Source: Allobaculum mucilyticum
GTDB lineage: Bacteria; Bacillota_I; Bacilli_A; Erysipelotrichales; Erysipelotrichaceae
Reading direction: 5' to 3'
Length of the DNA stretch: 64,000 nt
Assembly: GCF_022701195.1 (NCBI RefSeq)
Contig: NZ_CP078089.1
Location: 1 to 64,000 of the forward strand
Under the pieces are notes generated by a model. That model did no database searches. It saw only the letters and a program-made list of their open reading frames with translations, and was not told where the DNA came from. Shown here one piece after another: positions 18,186 to 26,381 of this stretch (the first letter of the stretch is position 1; every line of letters begins with the position of its first letter). A program made the translations under genes and the position numbers.

Positions 18186-20051
18186 ATGAGAAAAAGGGAA
18201 TGGACAGATCAGAGATATGGAAAGCAGAATCGACAGTCTGGATCTGCACATCGATTCCGGCTGCTGATTCTGCTTCTTATGTTCTGTATGAGCGCTCTTC
18301 TTCTGCCTTCAAAACCAGTTCATGCAGAAGAAACGGACAGTTCGCTCATTCGAATGGAACGTATGTATAACCCGAATTCATCGGAGCATTTCTATACCGC
18401 AGACCAGAATGAGAAGAAGTATCTTGTCTCGCTTGGATGGCAGTATGAGGGAATCGGCTGGTTTGCACCGCATCAGGGCGATCCGGTCTACCGGCTCTAC
18501 AATCCAAATGCCGGCGATCATCACTACACACTTTCAGAAAAGGAAAGAGATAAGCTTGTCTCTCTTGGCTGGCGCTATGAGCAGATCGGCTGGTATTCCG
18601 CCAAAGACAAAAAGGTTCCGCTCTACAGACAGTACAACCCGAACGCAAAAGCCGGTGCGCATAACTTTACGACATCCAGAAAGGAAAACGATGTCCTCGT
18701 CTCGCTTGGCTGGAGAGCCGAGGGAATCAGCTGGTATGCCGAGAAAGAAGGCATTCCTGTGGACGGTTCACTCCGTGCACTTCATGTATCCGGAACAAAA
18801 CTGCTGGATGAAAACAACAGAGAAGTCGTTTTGCAGGGGTACAGCACGTTTGGTCTGAACTACATGCCGCAGTATGTCGATGAACGGGTATTCCAGTTTG
18901 TAAAAAACCAGATGCATGGACAGGCGATCCGGCTGGCTTTATATACGCAGGAATACGGCGGCTACTGCTCTGGAGGCAATCAGGCCGAACTTGAAGCGCT
19001 GATCGATAAGGGAGTCCGTCTGGCAAAGCAGAATAACCTGTATGTGATCATCGACTGGCATATTCTTTCGGATGGAAACCCGATGATTCATCTCAATGAA
19101 GCAAAAGCTTTCTTTTCGAAAATGGCAGACCGCTATAAAAACGTAAAGCATGTGCTCTATGAAATCTGCAATGAGCCAAACGGCGTCGACTGGGCAACTG
19201 TAAAAAACTATGCGAATCAAATCATTCACATCATCCGCGCCCGTGATCCAAATGGAGTCATTCTGGTTGGTACGCCAACCTGGTCGCAGGATGTCGATGT
19301 GGCAGCAAGAGATCCGCTTCAGGGCTATTCGAACATCATGTATACGCTCCACTTTTATGCAGCAACCCATAAAGAGGGAATCTGTAACAAGCTTATAGCG
19401 GCTCATGCGGCAGGATTGCCTGTCTTTGTGAGTGAATTTGGCATTTCAAGCGCAGACGGCAACGGATCGCTCGATCCGGCAAGCGGCGATGCATGGATTC
19501 AGCTTCTTGATGACTATCACATCAGCCGGATCGGCTGGGCTCTGTCTAATAAGAATGAGGCATCGGCTCTCTTTACCCCCGGTTCCGGCATTCCTCCCAC
19601 GCTGTCTGATCTTTCTGCAAGCGGACAGTGGTTTGAGAAAATCTATCAGGCCAGAGCAAGTGAGGATCCCATCCCTGACCAACTGGACCAGCCGGATCAG
19701 CCGGATTCTTCTGATGCCCAGACACCAGAACAGCCCGGATCGAAAGATGCGAAGGTTCAGCTTACGGCTTCCAACTCATGGCAGAGCAATGGCAGGACCT
19801 TCACGCAATACATGCTGACTATCGAAAATCCGGGAAGTACGCCTTTAAAAAACTGGGATGCAGAAGCGGTCTTTGATGGAGAGATCCGCATCGAAAACAG
19901 CTGGAATGCAGAGGTCAGTGCAAGTGGAAATACGCTGAAGTTCACGCCGCTTTCCTGGAATGCTGAAATCCCGGCCGGCGGTAAAGTGGATTCAATTGGC
20001 GTCATTGTTTCTTCGACAAAGAGCGTTCATGCTTCAGTCCATCTCAACTGA
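18186..20051 (+). CDS. secreted GH5 endoglucanase with DUF5648-type repeats and a CBM2-like module
   Basis: A 621-residue secreted glycoside hydrolase. After a signal peptide (hydrophobic stretch LLILLLMFCMSALLLP, cleavage near VHAEE) come three repeats of about 45 residues of the type YNPN..HFYT....E...LVSLGW.YEGIGWYA, matching the DUF5648 repeat seen on Firmicutes hydrolases. Next comes a GH5 catalytic domain with IIDWHI, the acid/base Glu330 in EICNEPNG and the nucleophile Glu417 in VSEFG. A Pro/Asp/Gln-rich linker leads to a C-terminal beta-sandwich resembling CBM2 (NSWNAEVSASGNTLKF). It probably hydrolyses beta-1,4-glucan. An upstream in-frame ATG exists, but AAAGGAG before 18186 decides the start. 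Confidence 0.93.
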   Translation: MRKREWTDQRYGKQNRQSGSAHRFRLLILLLMFCMSALLLPSKPVHAEETDSSLIRMERMYNPNSSEHFYTADQNEKKYLVSLGWQYEGIGWFAPHQGDPVYRLYNPNAGDHHYTLSEKERDKLVSLGWRYEQIGWYSAKDKKVPLYRQYNPNAKAGAHNFTTSRKENDVLVSLGWRAEGISWYAEKEGIPVDGSLRALHVSGTKLLDENNREVVLQGYSTFGLNYMPQYVDERVFQFVKNQMHGQAIRLALYTQEYGGYCSGGNQAELEALIDKGVRLAKQNNLYVIIDWHILSDGNPMIHLNEAKAFFSKMADRYKNVKHVLYEICNEPNGVDWATVKNYANQIIHIIRARDPNGVILVGTPTWSQDVDVAARDPLQGYSNIMYTLHFYAATHKEGICNKLIAAHAAGLPVFVSEFGISSADGNGSLDPASGDAWIQLLDDYHISRIGWALSNKNEASALFTPGSGIPPTLSDLSASGQWFEKIYQARASEDPIPDQLDQPDQPDSSDAQTPEQPGSKDAKVQLTASNSWQSNGRTFTQYMLTIENPGSTPLKNWDAEAVFDGEIRIENSWNAEVSASGNTLKFTPLSWNAEIPAGGKVDSIGVIVSSTKSVHASVHLN

Positions 20052-20060
20052 AAAATGTTA

Positions 20061-20104
20061 AAAAGCCAGGTAAAAGAATATATGTTCTTCTGCCTGGCTT
20101 TTCT
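20061..20104 (+). terminator. hairpin after the GH5 gene
   Basis: AAGCCAGG (20064-20071) pairs with CCTGGCTT (20094-20101), extended by AAAGAA/TTCTT. It has A-rich and T-rich flanks, so it could act in both directions between the convergent genes. Confidence 0.65.
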
Positions 20105-20126
20105 GGTCTGTCACGCATCGCGCATT

Positions 20127-20162
20127 AAAAAATCGGATTCCGCCTGGGCGTATCCGATTTTT
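20127..20162 (-). terminator. intrinsic terminator of the minus-strand membrane-protein gene
   Basis: AATCGGAT (20131-20138) pairs with ATCCGATT (20152-20159), with an inner CGC/GCG and A- and T-runs on both sides. It lies immediately after the stop codon at 20166 on the minus strand and is likely bidirectional. Confidence 0.75.
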
Positions 20163-20165
20163 CCA

Positions 20166-21437
20166 TTAAGCTGATGTCCGTTTTGAGGACTCTGAGGAAG
20201 AATCCGAGGAATCCTGGGAAGAACGGGAATCTCTTGAAGAGCTGGATTCTGAAGAATCACTGGAGGAATCCGAAGCAGAATAGGTGCTTTCATCGGAAAA
20301 GTCATTTCCGGAAGCATTCTGCGCTTCCTGTTCCATCCGCTCCTGTTCGCGGCGCTGTCCGTCCAGTGCTTCCTGTGCACGGCCTTTCAGGCGTGCTGCT
20401 TCTTTATCTGCGTCTGTTCCCGGATAAAGTTCGCTCAGCGAATCGCAGAGTTCCATCGCACCGGCAAAGTCATCCTGCGCAAGCATGGAATTGATGTCTG
20501 CCAGCAGTCTCTTTGAGCCATGCTCATAGTCATCCAGTTCGCTGACCAGTGATTCATTCTGCTCTTTTCTGGACTCAAGAGAAGCACTCAGATCTTCAAT
20601 TGATGCATTCAGATTTGAATTCTCTGTCTGCAGTGAGCTGTTCGTGACGGTTGAATGAATCAGTACGCCAATCAGGATCAGTGCAAGCAGAATCATTCCT
20701 CCAAGCGAATACCAGGCAATTTTAGAAGCCTTCGGGTCTTTGCTCAGTTTATCAAGCTGCTCCTGGAAGCTTTTCTTTTCTGCCGGCTTGCCGGGTTTCT
20801 TCTGTGCATTCGAATCTGTCTTTTTCGGATTCTTTGCATCTTTGGCATCACTTGCAGGCATCTTAAAAGCCGGGACTTTTTTTGCCGGATCAGGCTGCCC
20901 TGCATGATCCGCTTTTTTACCCGCTTTTGACGAGTCAGCTTTTGGAGTATCCGCTTTTGCGGTCTTTTCTGCGTTCTCTTTCTTTTTCAGGGAAGGAAGG
21001 CGGAAGACTTTTTTATCGGATTTCTTCTCTTTCACCTGCGAAGGTATCGGACTGGCCAGTTTCTTATTCTGCGCCTTTGGAGCGGGATGATCTGAGTCGA
21101 AGATAGTAAACTTCACATCCGACATTCGTTTGGAAGGAGCAGGTTTCGGATTCGTTGCTTCTGCAGCTTCAAGCCGTTTCTGGTAAATCGACTCCAGAGA
21201 CTCGGTCTTCTCATCATCAGAGTCTTCGGGAAGATCCGGGACTGGTTTGCGATCCTCTGGAAGAGGAGGAACACCTTCTTCTGAAGAGATCGTGACTGTC
21301 TGCTCATCATCCTCTTTAACTAACGGCTCGGTGAGGGAAATCGTATCTTCATCGTCAGGCAGAGATGTCAGTTCATCATCCAGTTCATCGACGAAAAGAT
21401 CATCATCTGCCCTCTGTCCGTCTTTTTTCAGGTCCAT
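20166..21437 (-). CDS. low-complexity single-pass membrane protein of unknown function
   Basis: I do not recognise a family. The 423-residue product has an acidic N-terminal third, then a Lys/Ala/Pro-rich middle with repeats of the KADTPKADSSKAGKKADHAG kind. A single transmembrane helix lies near residues 240-262 (WYSLGGMILLALILIGVLI), followed by a coiled-coil stretch (about 265-310, LQTENSNLNASIEDLSASLE), a short TPR-like helical segment (AMELCDSLSELYPGTDADKEAARLKGRA split over about 325-355), and a Ser/Asp-rich tail. The predicted topology is a large cytoplasmic N-terminus with an external coiled coil. I chose ATG 21437 because AAAGGA lies about 10 bp upstream; a longer in-frame form has no ribosome site. 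It could be a cell-envelope or division-associated scaffold, but this is a guess. Confidence 0.75.
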   Translation of the reverse strand: MDLKKDGQRADDDLFVDELDDELTSLPDDEDTISLTEPLVKEDDEQTVTISSEEGVPPLPEDRKPVPDLPEDSDDEKTESLESIYQKRLEAAEATNPKPAPSKRMSDVKFTIFDSDHPAPKAQNKKLASPIPSQVKEKKSDKKVFRLPSLKKKENAEKTAKADTPKADSSKAGKKADHAGQPDPAKKVPAFKMPASDAKDAKNPKKTDSNAQKKPGKPAEKKSFQEQLDKLSKDPKASKIAWYSLGGMILLALILIGVLIHSTVTNSSLQTENSNLNASIEDLSASLESRKEQNESLVSELDDYEHGSKRLLADINSMLAQDDFAGAMELCDSLSELYPGTDADKEAARLKGRAQEALDGQRREQERMEQEAQNASGNDFSDESTYSASDSSSDSSESSSSRDSRSSQDSSDSSSESSKRTSA

Positions 21438-21760
21438 ATACAGCATTTCCTTTCTTGCCGCTCCATCCTTACCTGCAGGCCGGGAAGAGCGGGGGAGTTC
21501 CGGTTTCTGGGACTTGCCCGAAAAACCAAGTATCATTATCGCATTGACCTCCATCTTCAACAACCGCCCGGAAAAATCTGCCTGAAAAGGCAGGAGGATT
21601 CCCCGGCAGAAGTGTATAAATTGACCATGAAAGTCGTTTCTGCCCATATGGATATTCAAACGCATGGCACGATGAGAAATGATCCTTTATTTTATGGAAA
21701 GATCCACAGCTTTCATCCTGTATAAAAAGAACAGTACCCAGACACCGAAAGGAGAGCTAG

Positions 21761-23149
21761 ATGCCAAACGCCAGAAAGACTCGAAAAGCACAGGCCGCAA
21801 AACGCAAAAAACGCAGGCAGCGCCGTATTTACCGGACCATCCTGACGCTGCTGATTATCGGAAGCGCTGCTGCGTTGTGCCTGAGCATTACGCCGATCCG
21901 GGAAACCATCGCCGCCTTCTGGCCGTTTGCCGGTTTGGATTCAGCAGATTCCGAGCTGTCAGAAAATAATGCTCTGACTGATTCTGCCTATACGGCTCCC
22001 ATTCCATCCGAAGTTCAGACACCGACTCTTCCGGAAAAGCCAGGTGCTCCCGAAGCCGGCGAACTGCTGGAAAACAACTATATCTTCCAGCAGCTGAACG
22101 AAGAGCAGAAAGCGGCGGTCCGTACAATAAAAAACGGCATGATGGCCTGTGAAGAAGAAATCCGCTTCAGTACGCCGATTTCGCTGGAAAATGCCAGTGC
22201 AGCCATGCAGGTTCTCAATGATCAGGACGTTGAACTGATCCATTTTGAAGGATCCTCCGGCTGGACCTTTGAGATTGATTCACAGGGAAGTGTCGCAGCC
22301 ATTCAGCTTGGCTATACGATGACTCCCGAAGAGCTTCAGGCAAATCTGCAGGCTCTTTATGCAAAAGCGGATGAGCTGGCTGCGCAGACCAGCGGCTTGA
22401 CGCCGTACCAGAAAACCGTCTTTTTCAATGATGTCCTTGTCGACCAGACCGAATACGATCTGGATGCTGCCAATGCGCATAACGCGTATGGCGCCCTCAT
22501 TGAAAACCGGGCCGTATGCGATGGCTATACGCAGGCGATGAATCTGCTTCTTGCCAGAAGCGGTATCTCTTCGATCAGCATGCACGGCTTTGCCTCGGCT
22601 TCTTCTGCGGGTCATTCCAGCAATGATCTGGCCGATCTTCAGCCGGAATACGATGAAGAAGGGGCGGTTAAAGTTCCTGAGTATATGGTCGGTCATGCCT
22701 GGAATGCGATCCGTCTGGATGATGGCTGGTACTACGCGGATGTGACATTCGATGATCCAAACGGGGAAGACGGCTTTGGAAAGCACCGCTATCTCAATCT
22801 GAGCTTTGATGATCTGCGTCATTCCCATGTCTTTGCTCCCTGGCAGCCGCTGGCACCGCTTTATCCCGTTGAAAACAACACGACTTATTCCTGGTATGTT
22901 CAGGAAAACAGACAGGCCGACAGTGAAGAACAGGCAAAAGAGATATTCTTACAGCAGCTTGAACAGAAAGAACCATCAGTTGTCATCCGCATCACAGACC
23001 CGCAGGCCTTTCAGCGTATCAGTGATGATCGGCAGATCATCGCTTCGCTCTGGGCGGATAATGCTTCCAATGTCGGCTGGGATCATGGTCTGGTCAGTGT
23101 TGATGAACTGCTTCAGGTCATTGAATTCAGTCTTCCTTATCTTGAGTAA
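21761..23149 (+). CDS. membrane-anchored transglutaminase-like protein
   Basis: A 462-residue protein with a very basic N-terminus (RKTRKAQAAKRKKRRQRR), one transmembrane helix (about residues 25-45), a linker, and an extracytoplasmic transglutaminase-like/cysteine-protease fold. The catalytic triad is visible as Cys in ENRAVCDGYTQAMNLLL, His in VGHAWNAIRL and Asp in YYADVTFDDP. Bacterial members are usually proteases or cross-linkers of the envelope, and the substrate is unknown. AAAGGAG lies before the ATG. It is divergent from the low-complexity membrane protein across a 323-bp gap with no other gene. A TPR-like or repeat domain is not evident. Confidence 0.85.
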   Translation: MPNARKTRKAQAAKRKKRRQRRIYRTILTLLIIGSAAALCLSITPIRETIAAFWPFAGLDSADSELSENNALTDSAYTAPIPSEVQTPTLPEKPGAPEAGELLENNYIFQQLNEEQKAAVRTIKNGMMACEEEIRFSTPISLENASAAMQVLNDQDVELIHFEGSSGWTFEIDSQGSVAAIQLGYTMTPEELQANLQALYAKADELAAQTSGLTPYQKTVFFNDVLVDQTEYDLDAANAHNAYGALIENRAVCDGYTQAMNLLLARSGISSISMHGFASASSAGHSSNDLADLQPEYDEEGAVKVPEYMVGHAWNAIRLDDGWYYADVTFDDPNGEDGFGKHRYLNLSFDDLRHSHVFAPWQPLAPLYPVENNTTYSWYVQENRQADSEEQAKEIFLQQLEQKEPSVVIRITDPQAFQRISDDRQIIASLWADNASNVGWDHGLVSVDELLQVIEFSLPYLE

Positions 23150-23189
23150 CGGGTTATCCATAAACTTAAACAACAAACTTAAACAACGC

Positions 23190-23236
23190 CATACAGGCTC
23201 AGCTCCTTCACGGGGCTGGGCCTGTATGCTAATTTC
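23190..23236 (+). terminator. hairpin between convergent genes
   Basis: CATACAGG (23190-23197) pairs with CCTGTATG (23221-23228), extended by CAGC/GCTG and CC/GG. The downstream tract AATTTCTTA is only moderately T-rich. It probably terminates the transglutaminase-like gene. Confidence 0.55.
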
Positions 23237-24304
23237 TTAGCTGTTTTTTCTGGACTTCATCTTTTCGAGCTGCCTGAATTCATGCACAAACTCAGAAATA
23301 AAGAACGGGTCCGGATCGTCTCTTTCAAAAGGCACACGGCACCAGGAAAGATCAGAGCCTTCATCTTTAGTACACTCTTCCATGCTGCAGCCGAATGCCT
23401 TAGCACGCGATGCCGGAAGAAGAAGATAGGCTTTGTGCTTCAGAAAGCGAAAGCGGCCAAGCAGATTCCGTCCTGCATAAACACTCACCAGTCCCTGATG
23501 ATTGCCCACAAAACGAATCGTTTCGGGATCGGCACCCGCCTTGATCAGCGCATCCCGGATATTCCGGCAAAGCGGCTTCTGGTCTTCTTCAATGCGGCAG
23601 GCAGTGCTTTCTCCTTTTTTATACAGATGTTTCATACCGGCTGGCTGAAACAGACGAAGCAGAATTTCACCGCTGACCATCGCATCAGCCACAGCCCGGT
23701 GCGCCTGCGGGTTGGTGATTCCAAAGTATTCGCCGACTGTATTCAGCTGGAAATTCCACAGTCTGGCGTCTTTTAAAAACGCGCGGGAGGTAGAAAGCGT
23801 ATCGAAATAGTCCGCACGGAAACTGATCCCGTTTCGTCTGGATGCAGCTTTCAGAAAGCACATATCAAACGAGGTATTGTGGCCGACAAAATAGACCGGC
23901 CGGTCAAGAAAGGGCTCAAGAAAGCCCGCAAACATTTCTAAAGCGCGTCCTTCGCCTGGCTGGTCCTGCACCATTTCGTTCGTGATGTGATGGATAGCGA
24001 TGACCTCATTGCTCATCCAGTGTCCCGGATTGACGAGTGTCTGAAAGCGTGCAGCTTCTTTTCCATCCCGGTAAACCACCGCACCGATTTCAACGATGCC
24101 GCCTTGCTCTGCAGAAAGGCCTGATGTTTCCAGGTCGACAGCCACAAACTGACGGCGCAATGCAAAAAGCGCCGGTGCATTCAGCTCATGATAGAGGGCT
24201 TCTGTTATTGGAGAAACCTGCAGCGAGCAGTCAAACGGATTGGGATAGCGCGTGTTTTTCTTTACAGGCTGGCTGTTTTTCCATTCTTCAAATGTCACAG
24301 GCAT
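23237..24304 (-). CDS. DnaQ-like 3'-5' exonuclease domain protein
   Basis: A 355-residue protein with a DEDDh exonuclease domain at about residues 45-215. Exo I is VAVDLETSGLSAEQGGIVEIGAV split around Asp and Glu, Exo II is YFVGHNTSFDMCFL with its Asp, and Exo III is NPQAHRAVADAMVSGEIL with the His and Asp. Such domains proofread or trim DNA or RNA 3' ends. The C-terminal 140 residues are not recognised; they include a short block GNHQGLVSVYAGRNLLGRFRF with no known motif. AAGGAAG touches the ATG, so the GTG two codons later may be the real start. It follows two tiny ORFs on the same strand and may share their transcript. Confidence 0.85.
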   Translation of the reverse strand: MPVTFEEWKNSQPVKKNTRYPNPFDCSLQVSPITEALYHELNAPALFALRRQFVAVDLETSGLSAEQGGIVEIGAVVYRDGKEAARFQTLVNPGHWMSNEVIAIHHITNEMVQDQPGEGRALEMFAGFLEPFLDRPVYFVGHNTSFDMCFLKAASRRNGISFRADYFDTLSTSRAFLKDARLWNFQLNTVGEYFGITNPQAHRAVADAMVSGEILLRLFQPAGMKHLYKKGESTACRIEEDQKPLCRNIRDALIKAGADPETIRFVGNHQGLVSVYAGRNLLGRFRFLKHKAYLLLPASRAKAFGCSMEECTKDEGSDLSWCRVPFERDDPDPFFISEFVHEFRQLEKMKSRKNS

Positions 24305-24361
24305 CTTCCTTTCTTAACGGATCTTAACTGTTTCTTGCGAATGAAATCGATCTGTTTTTTC

Positions 24362-24583
24362 TCAGGCAAAATCGAGGAGTGCATAGGTTGCACAGGTTCT
24401 TGCTTCAAATGCAGCAGCCGCAATGGCTCCATTTCCCAGTCCCATATTTTCCAGGGCATCGAGAAGGGCATTCGCTTTTGCCGGATCAAAAATCATCTGT
24501 TTTCTGTGTTCTTCTGGCAGGGCAAACGGACGCAGGGCTTCAATGCCGCCATGTTCATTCAGGATTATTTTCTTCTTCTGCAT
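24362..24583 (-). CDS. small hypothetical protein (about 73 aa)
   Basis: No family is recognised. The frame encodes a 73-residue, Ala/Leu-rich, slightly acidic protein (FDPAKANALLDALENMGLGNG, then an Ala-rich end) in codon usage like its neighbours. It overlaps the last 29 bp of a 45-codon ORF in another frame, so it could be translated by coupling. Alternatively, it could be the C-terminal part of one gene split by a frameshift. No Shine-Dalgarno precedes either candidate ATG (24592 or 24583). It lies 57 bp upstream of the exonuclease gene on the same strand. Confidence 0.4.
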   Translation of the reverse strand: MQKKKIILNEHGGIEALRPFALPEEHRKQMIFDPAKANALLDALENMGLGNGAIAAAAFEARTCATYALLDFA

Positions 24584-24692
24584 CGACTGCATAGTCGTGG
24601 ATATGTTCGGATTCTTCACTCTGTCCTTCCAGGTCGACAACACCCTGCATATCAATGGGAACAGAGAGGAGCAGTCTGGATAATTCGCTCAT
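24555..24692 (-). CDS. small acidic hypothetical protein (45 aa)
   Basis: A 45-codon ORF beginning MSELSRLLLSVPIDMQGVVD and ending in a strongly acidic stretch (DAEEENNPE). It has an excellent ribosome site, AAAGGAG at 24698-24704, five bases before the ATG, which argues that it is translated. It heads a short minus-strand run with the 73-aa ORF and the DnaQ-like exonuclease. The function is unknown. If it and the 73-aa ORF are joined in one frame, the product would be about 108 residues. Confidence 0.55.
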   Translation of the reverse strand: MSELSRLLLSVPIDMQGVVDLEGQSEESEHIHDYAVDAEEENNPE

Positions 24693-24845
24693 TGTCTCTC
24701 CTTTGCCGGACATCTTTTATGTCCGTAAATCGTCTTTTCTGTCTGTACAGCACGGGATTTAGCAACCGGGCCTGCAGCAGCTTCTGATTTCAGATTGTAG
24801 CACGCAAAAAGTCCCTTCTGTTTAGCCGGAAGCGGGGAAGAGGAC

Positions 24846-24908
24846 AGAAAAAGAAACCGGAAGCAGGCAGCTTCGATGATCTGCATCGGCTGCTCTGTCT
24901 TCCGGTTT
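24846..24908 (-). terminator. intrinsic terminator of the glnN-asnB-gltBD operon
   Basis: On the minus strand AAACCGGAAG (from 24908) pairs with CTTCCGGTTT (24854-24863), with inner CAG/CTG and GC-rich pairing, followed by TCTTTTTCT. It lies just after gltD. Confidence 0.75.
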
Positions 24909-24924
24909 TTCGATTTGCGTTCAT

Positions 24925-26370
24925 TTACTCAATATTCGAATAGCCCATCAGGCTTGCATCGACTTCCTGCGCGCATTTACGGCCTTCCATCAGTCCCCAG
25001 ACGACCAGAGACTGACCGCGCCGGCAATCGCCGCAGGCAAAGAGTCCATCACGGACTTTGTGGCTGTCATCTTCTGTTTCGATGACATTGCGGGCAGTCA
25101 GCGGCAGTTCAAAAGCCTCAACAAGCGATGAAGGAACACCCACAAAACCTGCCGCAATCAGAAGCAGGGTGCACGGAATCGTTTTTTCCGATCCTTCAAC
25201 CGGCTTGCGATCCGGACCAAGCTGAACGGTCGTCACACTTTTGATGGCTCCGTCTTCTGTTTCAATCGATGAAATCGTCGTGCAGAACTGTCTGGGATCT
25301 TTGCCGAATCGTTCAATGGCTTCAAGCTGTCCATAATCAGTCTTGAGCACTTTCGGCCATTCGGGCCAGGGATTATCGGCAGTTCTTTCTGCAGGCGGTT
25401 TGGGCATCATTTCCAGAGCTGTAACGGACCTGCACCCCTCGCGAAGAACAGTTCCCGTACAGTCATTGCCCGTATCTCCGCCTCCGACAATAACAACGTC
25501 CTGATCTTTAGCATCAATCGTAAAGGGGCGCCCTTCGAGCAGATTCTTTGTGGTCTGCTTGAGAAAATCGACCGCATAATAAACGCCCTGAATCTCATCG
25601 CTGATGCCGGAAAGACTTCTTGGGACAGTGGATCCTGTCGCCAGAACAATCGCATTATAGCGGTTTTCAAGCTCTTCTTTTGAAACATCCCTGCCAGCTT
25701 CCACATTTGTATAGAAACGGATTCCTTCCTCTTCCATCAGCTTCAGACGACGCTTCACAACAGACTTGTCGAGTTTCATGTTCGGGATGCCATACATCAG
25801 CAGGCCGCCTGGATGATCTTCGCGCTCGAAGACATCAACCTTATGACCGCGCTGATTGAGAAAGTCTGCCGCAGAGAGACCTGATGGACCGGATCCGATG
25901 ATGGCGACCTTCTTGCCAGTTCGCTCTTCGGGGATCCTTGCAGTGACCCAGCCGTTTTTAAATCCGTTTTCGATGATGAAAAACTCATTGTCATGGACTG
26001 TGGTCGGCTTTGAATCGATACCGTTCAGGCAGGCTTTTTCGCACAGAGCCGGACAGACACGGCTTGTAAATTCGGGAAAGGGATTGGTTTTGAGCAGCCG
26101 GCGCAGTGCATATTCATCATTGCCGTTAAAGAGCTGTTCATTCCATTCGGGAATCAGATTGTGAAGCGGACAGCCGGTGGTCATGCCTTTAAGGGTAATG
26201 GCTGACTGGCAGAAGGGAACACCACAGTGCATGCAGCGTGCAGCCTGATTCCTTCGTTCTTCATCGCAGAGAGGACGATGGAATTCCTGAAATGATTTCA
26301 GACGCTCTTCTGCCGGGACGATGGGATCGTCTTCTCGTTCAAACTGGAGAAATCCAAAATTTGTATCCAT
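24925..26370 (-). CDS. gltD: glutamate synthase (NADPH) small subunit
   Basis: A 481-residue FAD/iron-sulfur subunit that passes electrons from NADPH to the large subunit of GOGAT. The N-terminal cysteine motifs (ARCMHCGVPFC, TTGCPLHNLIPEWN, CPALCEKACLNG) hold two [4Fe-4S] clusters. VAIIGSGPSGLSAADFLNQRGH is the FAD-binding site, VVIVGGGDTGNDC the NAD(P)H site, and GLFACGDCRRGQSLVVW the C-terminal FAD block. It starts 11 bp after gltB with its own ribosome site, so the two subunits are co-translated. Length matches GltD (about 480 aa). Confidence 0.96.
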   Translation of the reverse strand: MDTNFGFLQFEREDDPIVPAEERLKSFQEFHRPLCDEERRNQAARCMHCGVPFCQSAITLKGMTTGCPLHNLIPEWNEQLFNGNDEYALRRLLKTNPFPEFTSRVCPALCEKACLNGIDSKPTTVHDNEFFIIENGFKNGWVTARIPEERTGKKVAIIGSGPSGLSAADFLNQRGHKVDVFEREDHPGGLLMYGIPNMKLDKSVVKRRLKLMEEEGIRFYTNVEAGRDVSKEELENRYNAIVLATGSTVPRSLSGISDEIQGVYYAVDFLKQTTKNLLEGRPFTIDAKDQDVVIVGGGDTGNDCTGTVLREGCRSVTALEMMPKPPAERTADNPWPEWPKVLKTDYGQLEAIERFGKDPRQFCTTISSIETEDGAIKSVTTVQLGPDRKPVEGSEKTIPCTLLLIAAGFVGVPSSLVEAFELPLTARNVIETEDDSHKVRDGLFACGDCRRGQSLVVWGLMEGRKCAQEVDASLMGYSNIE

Positions 26371-26381
26371 ACTGATCCTTT

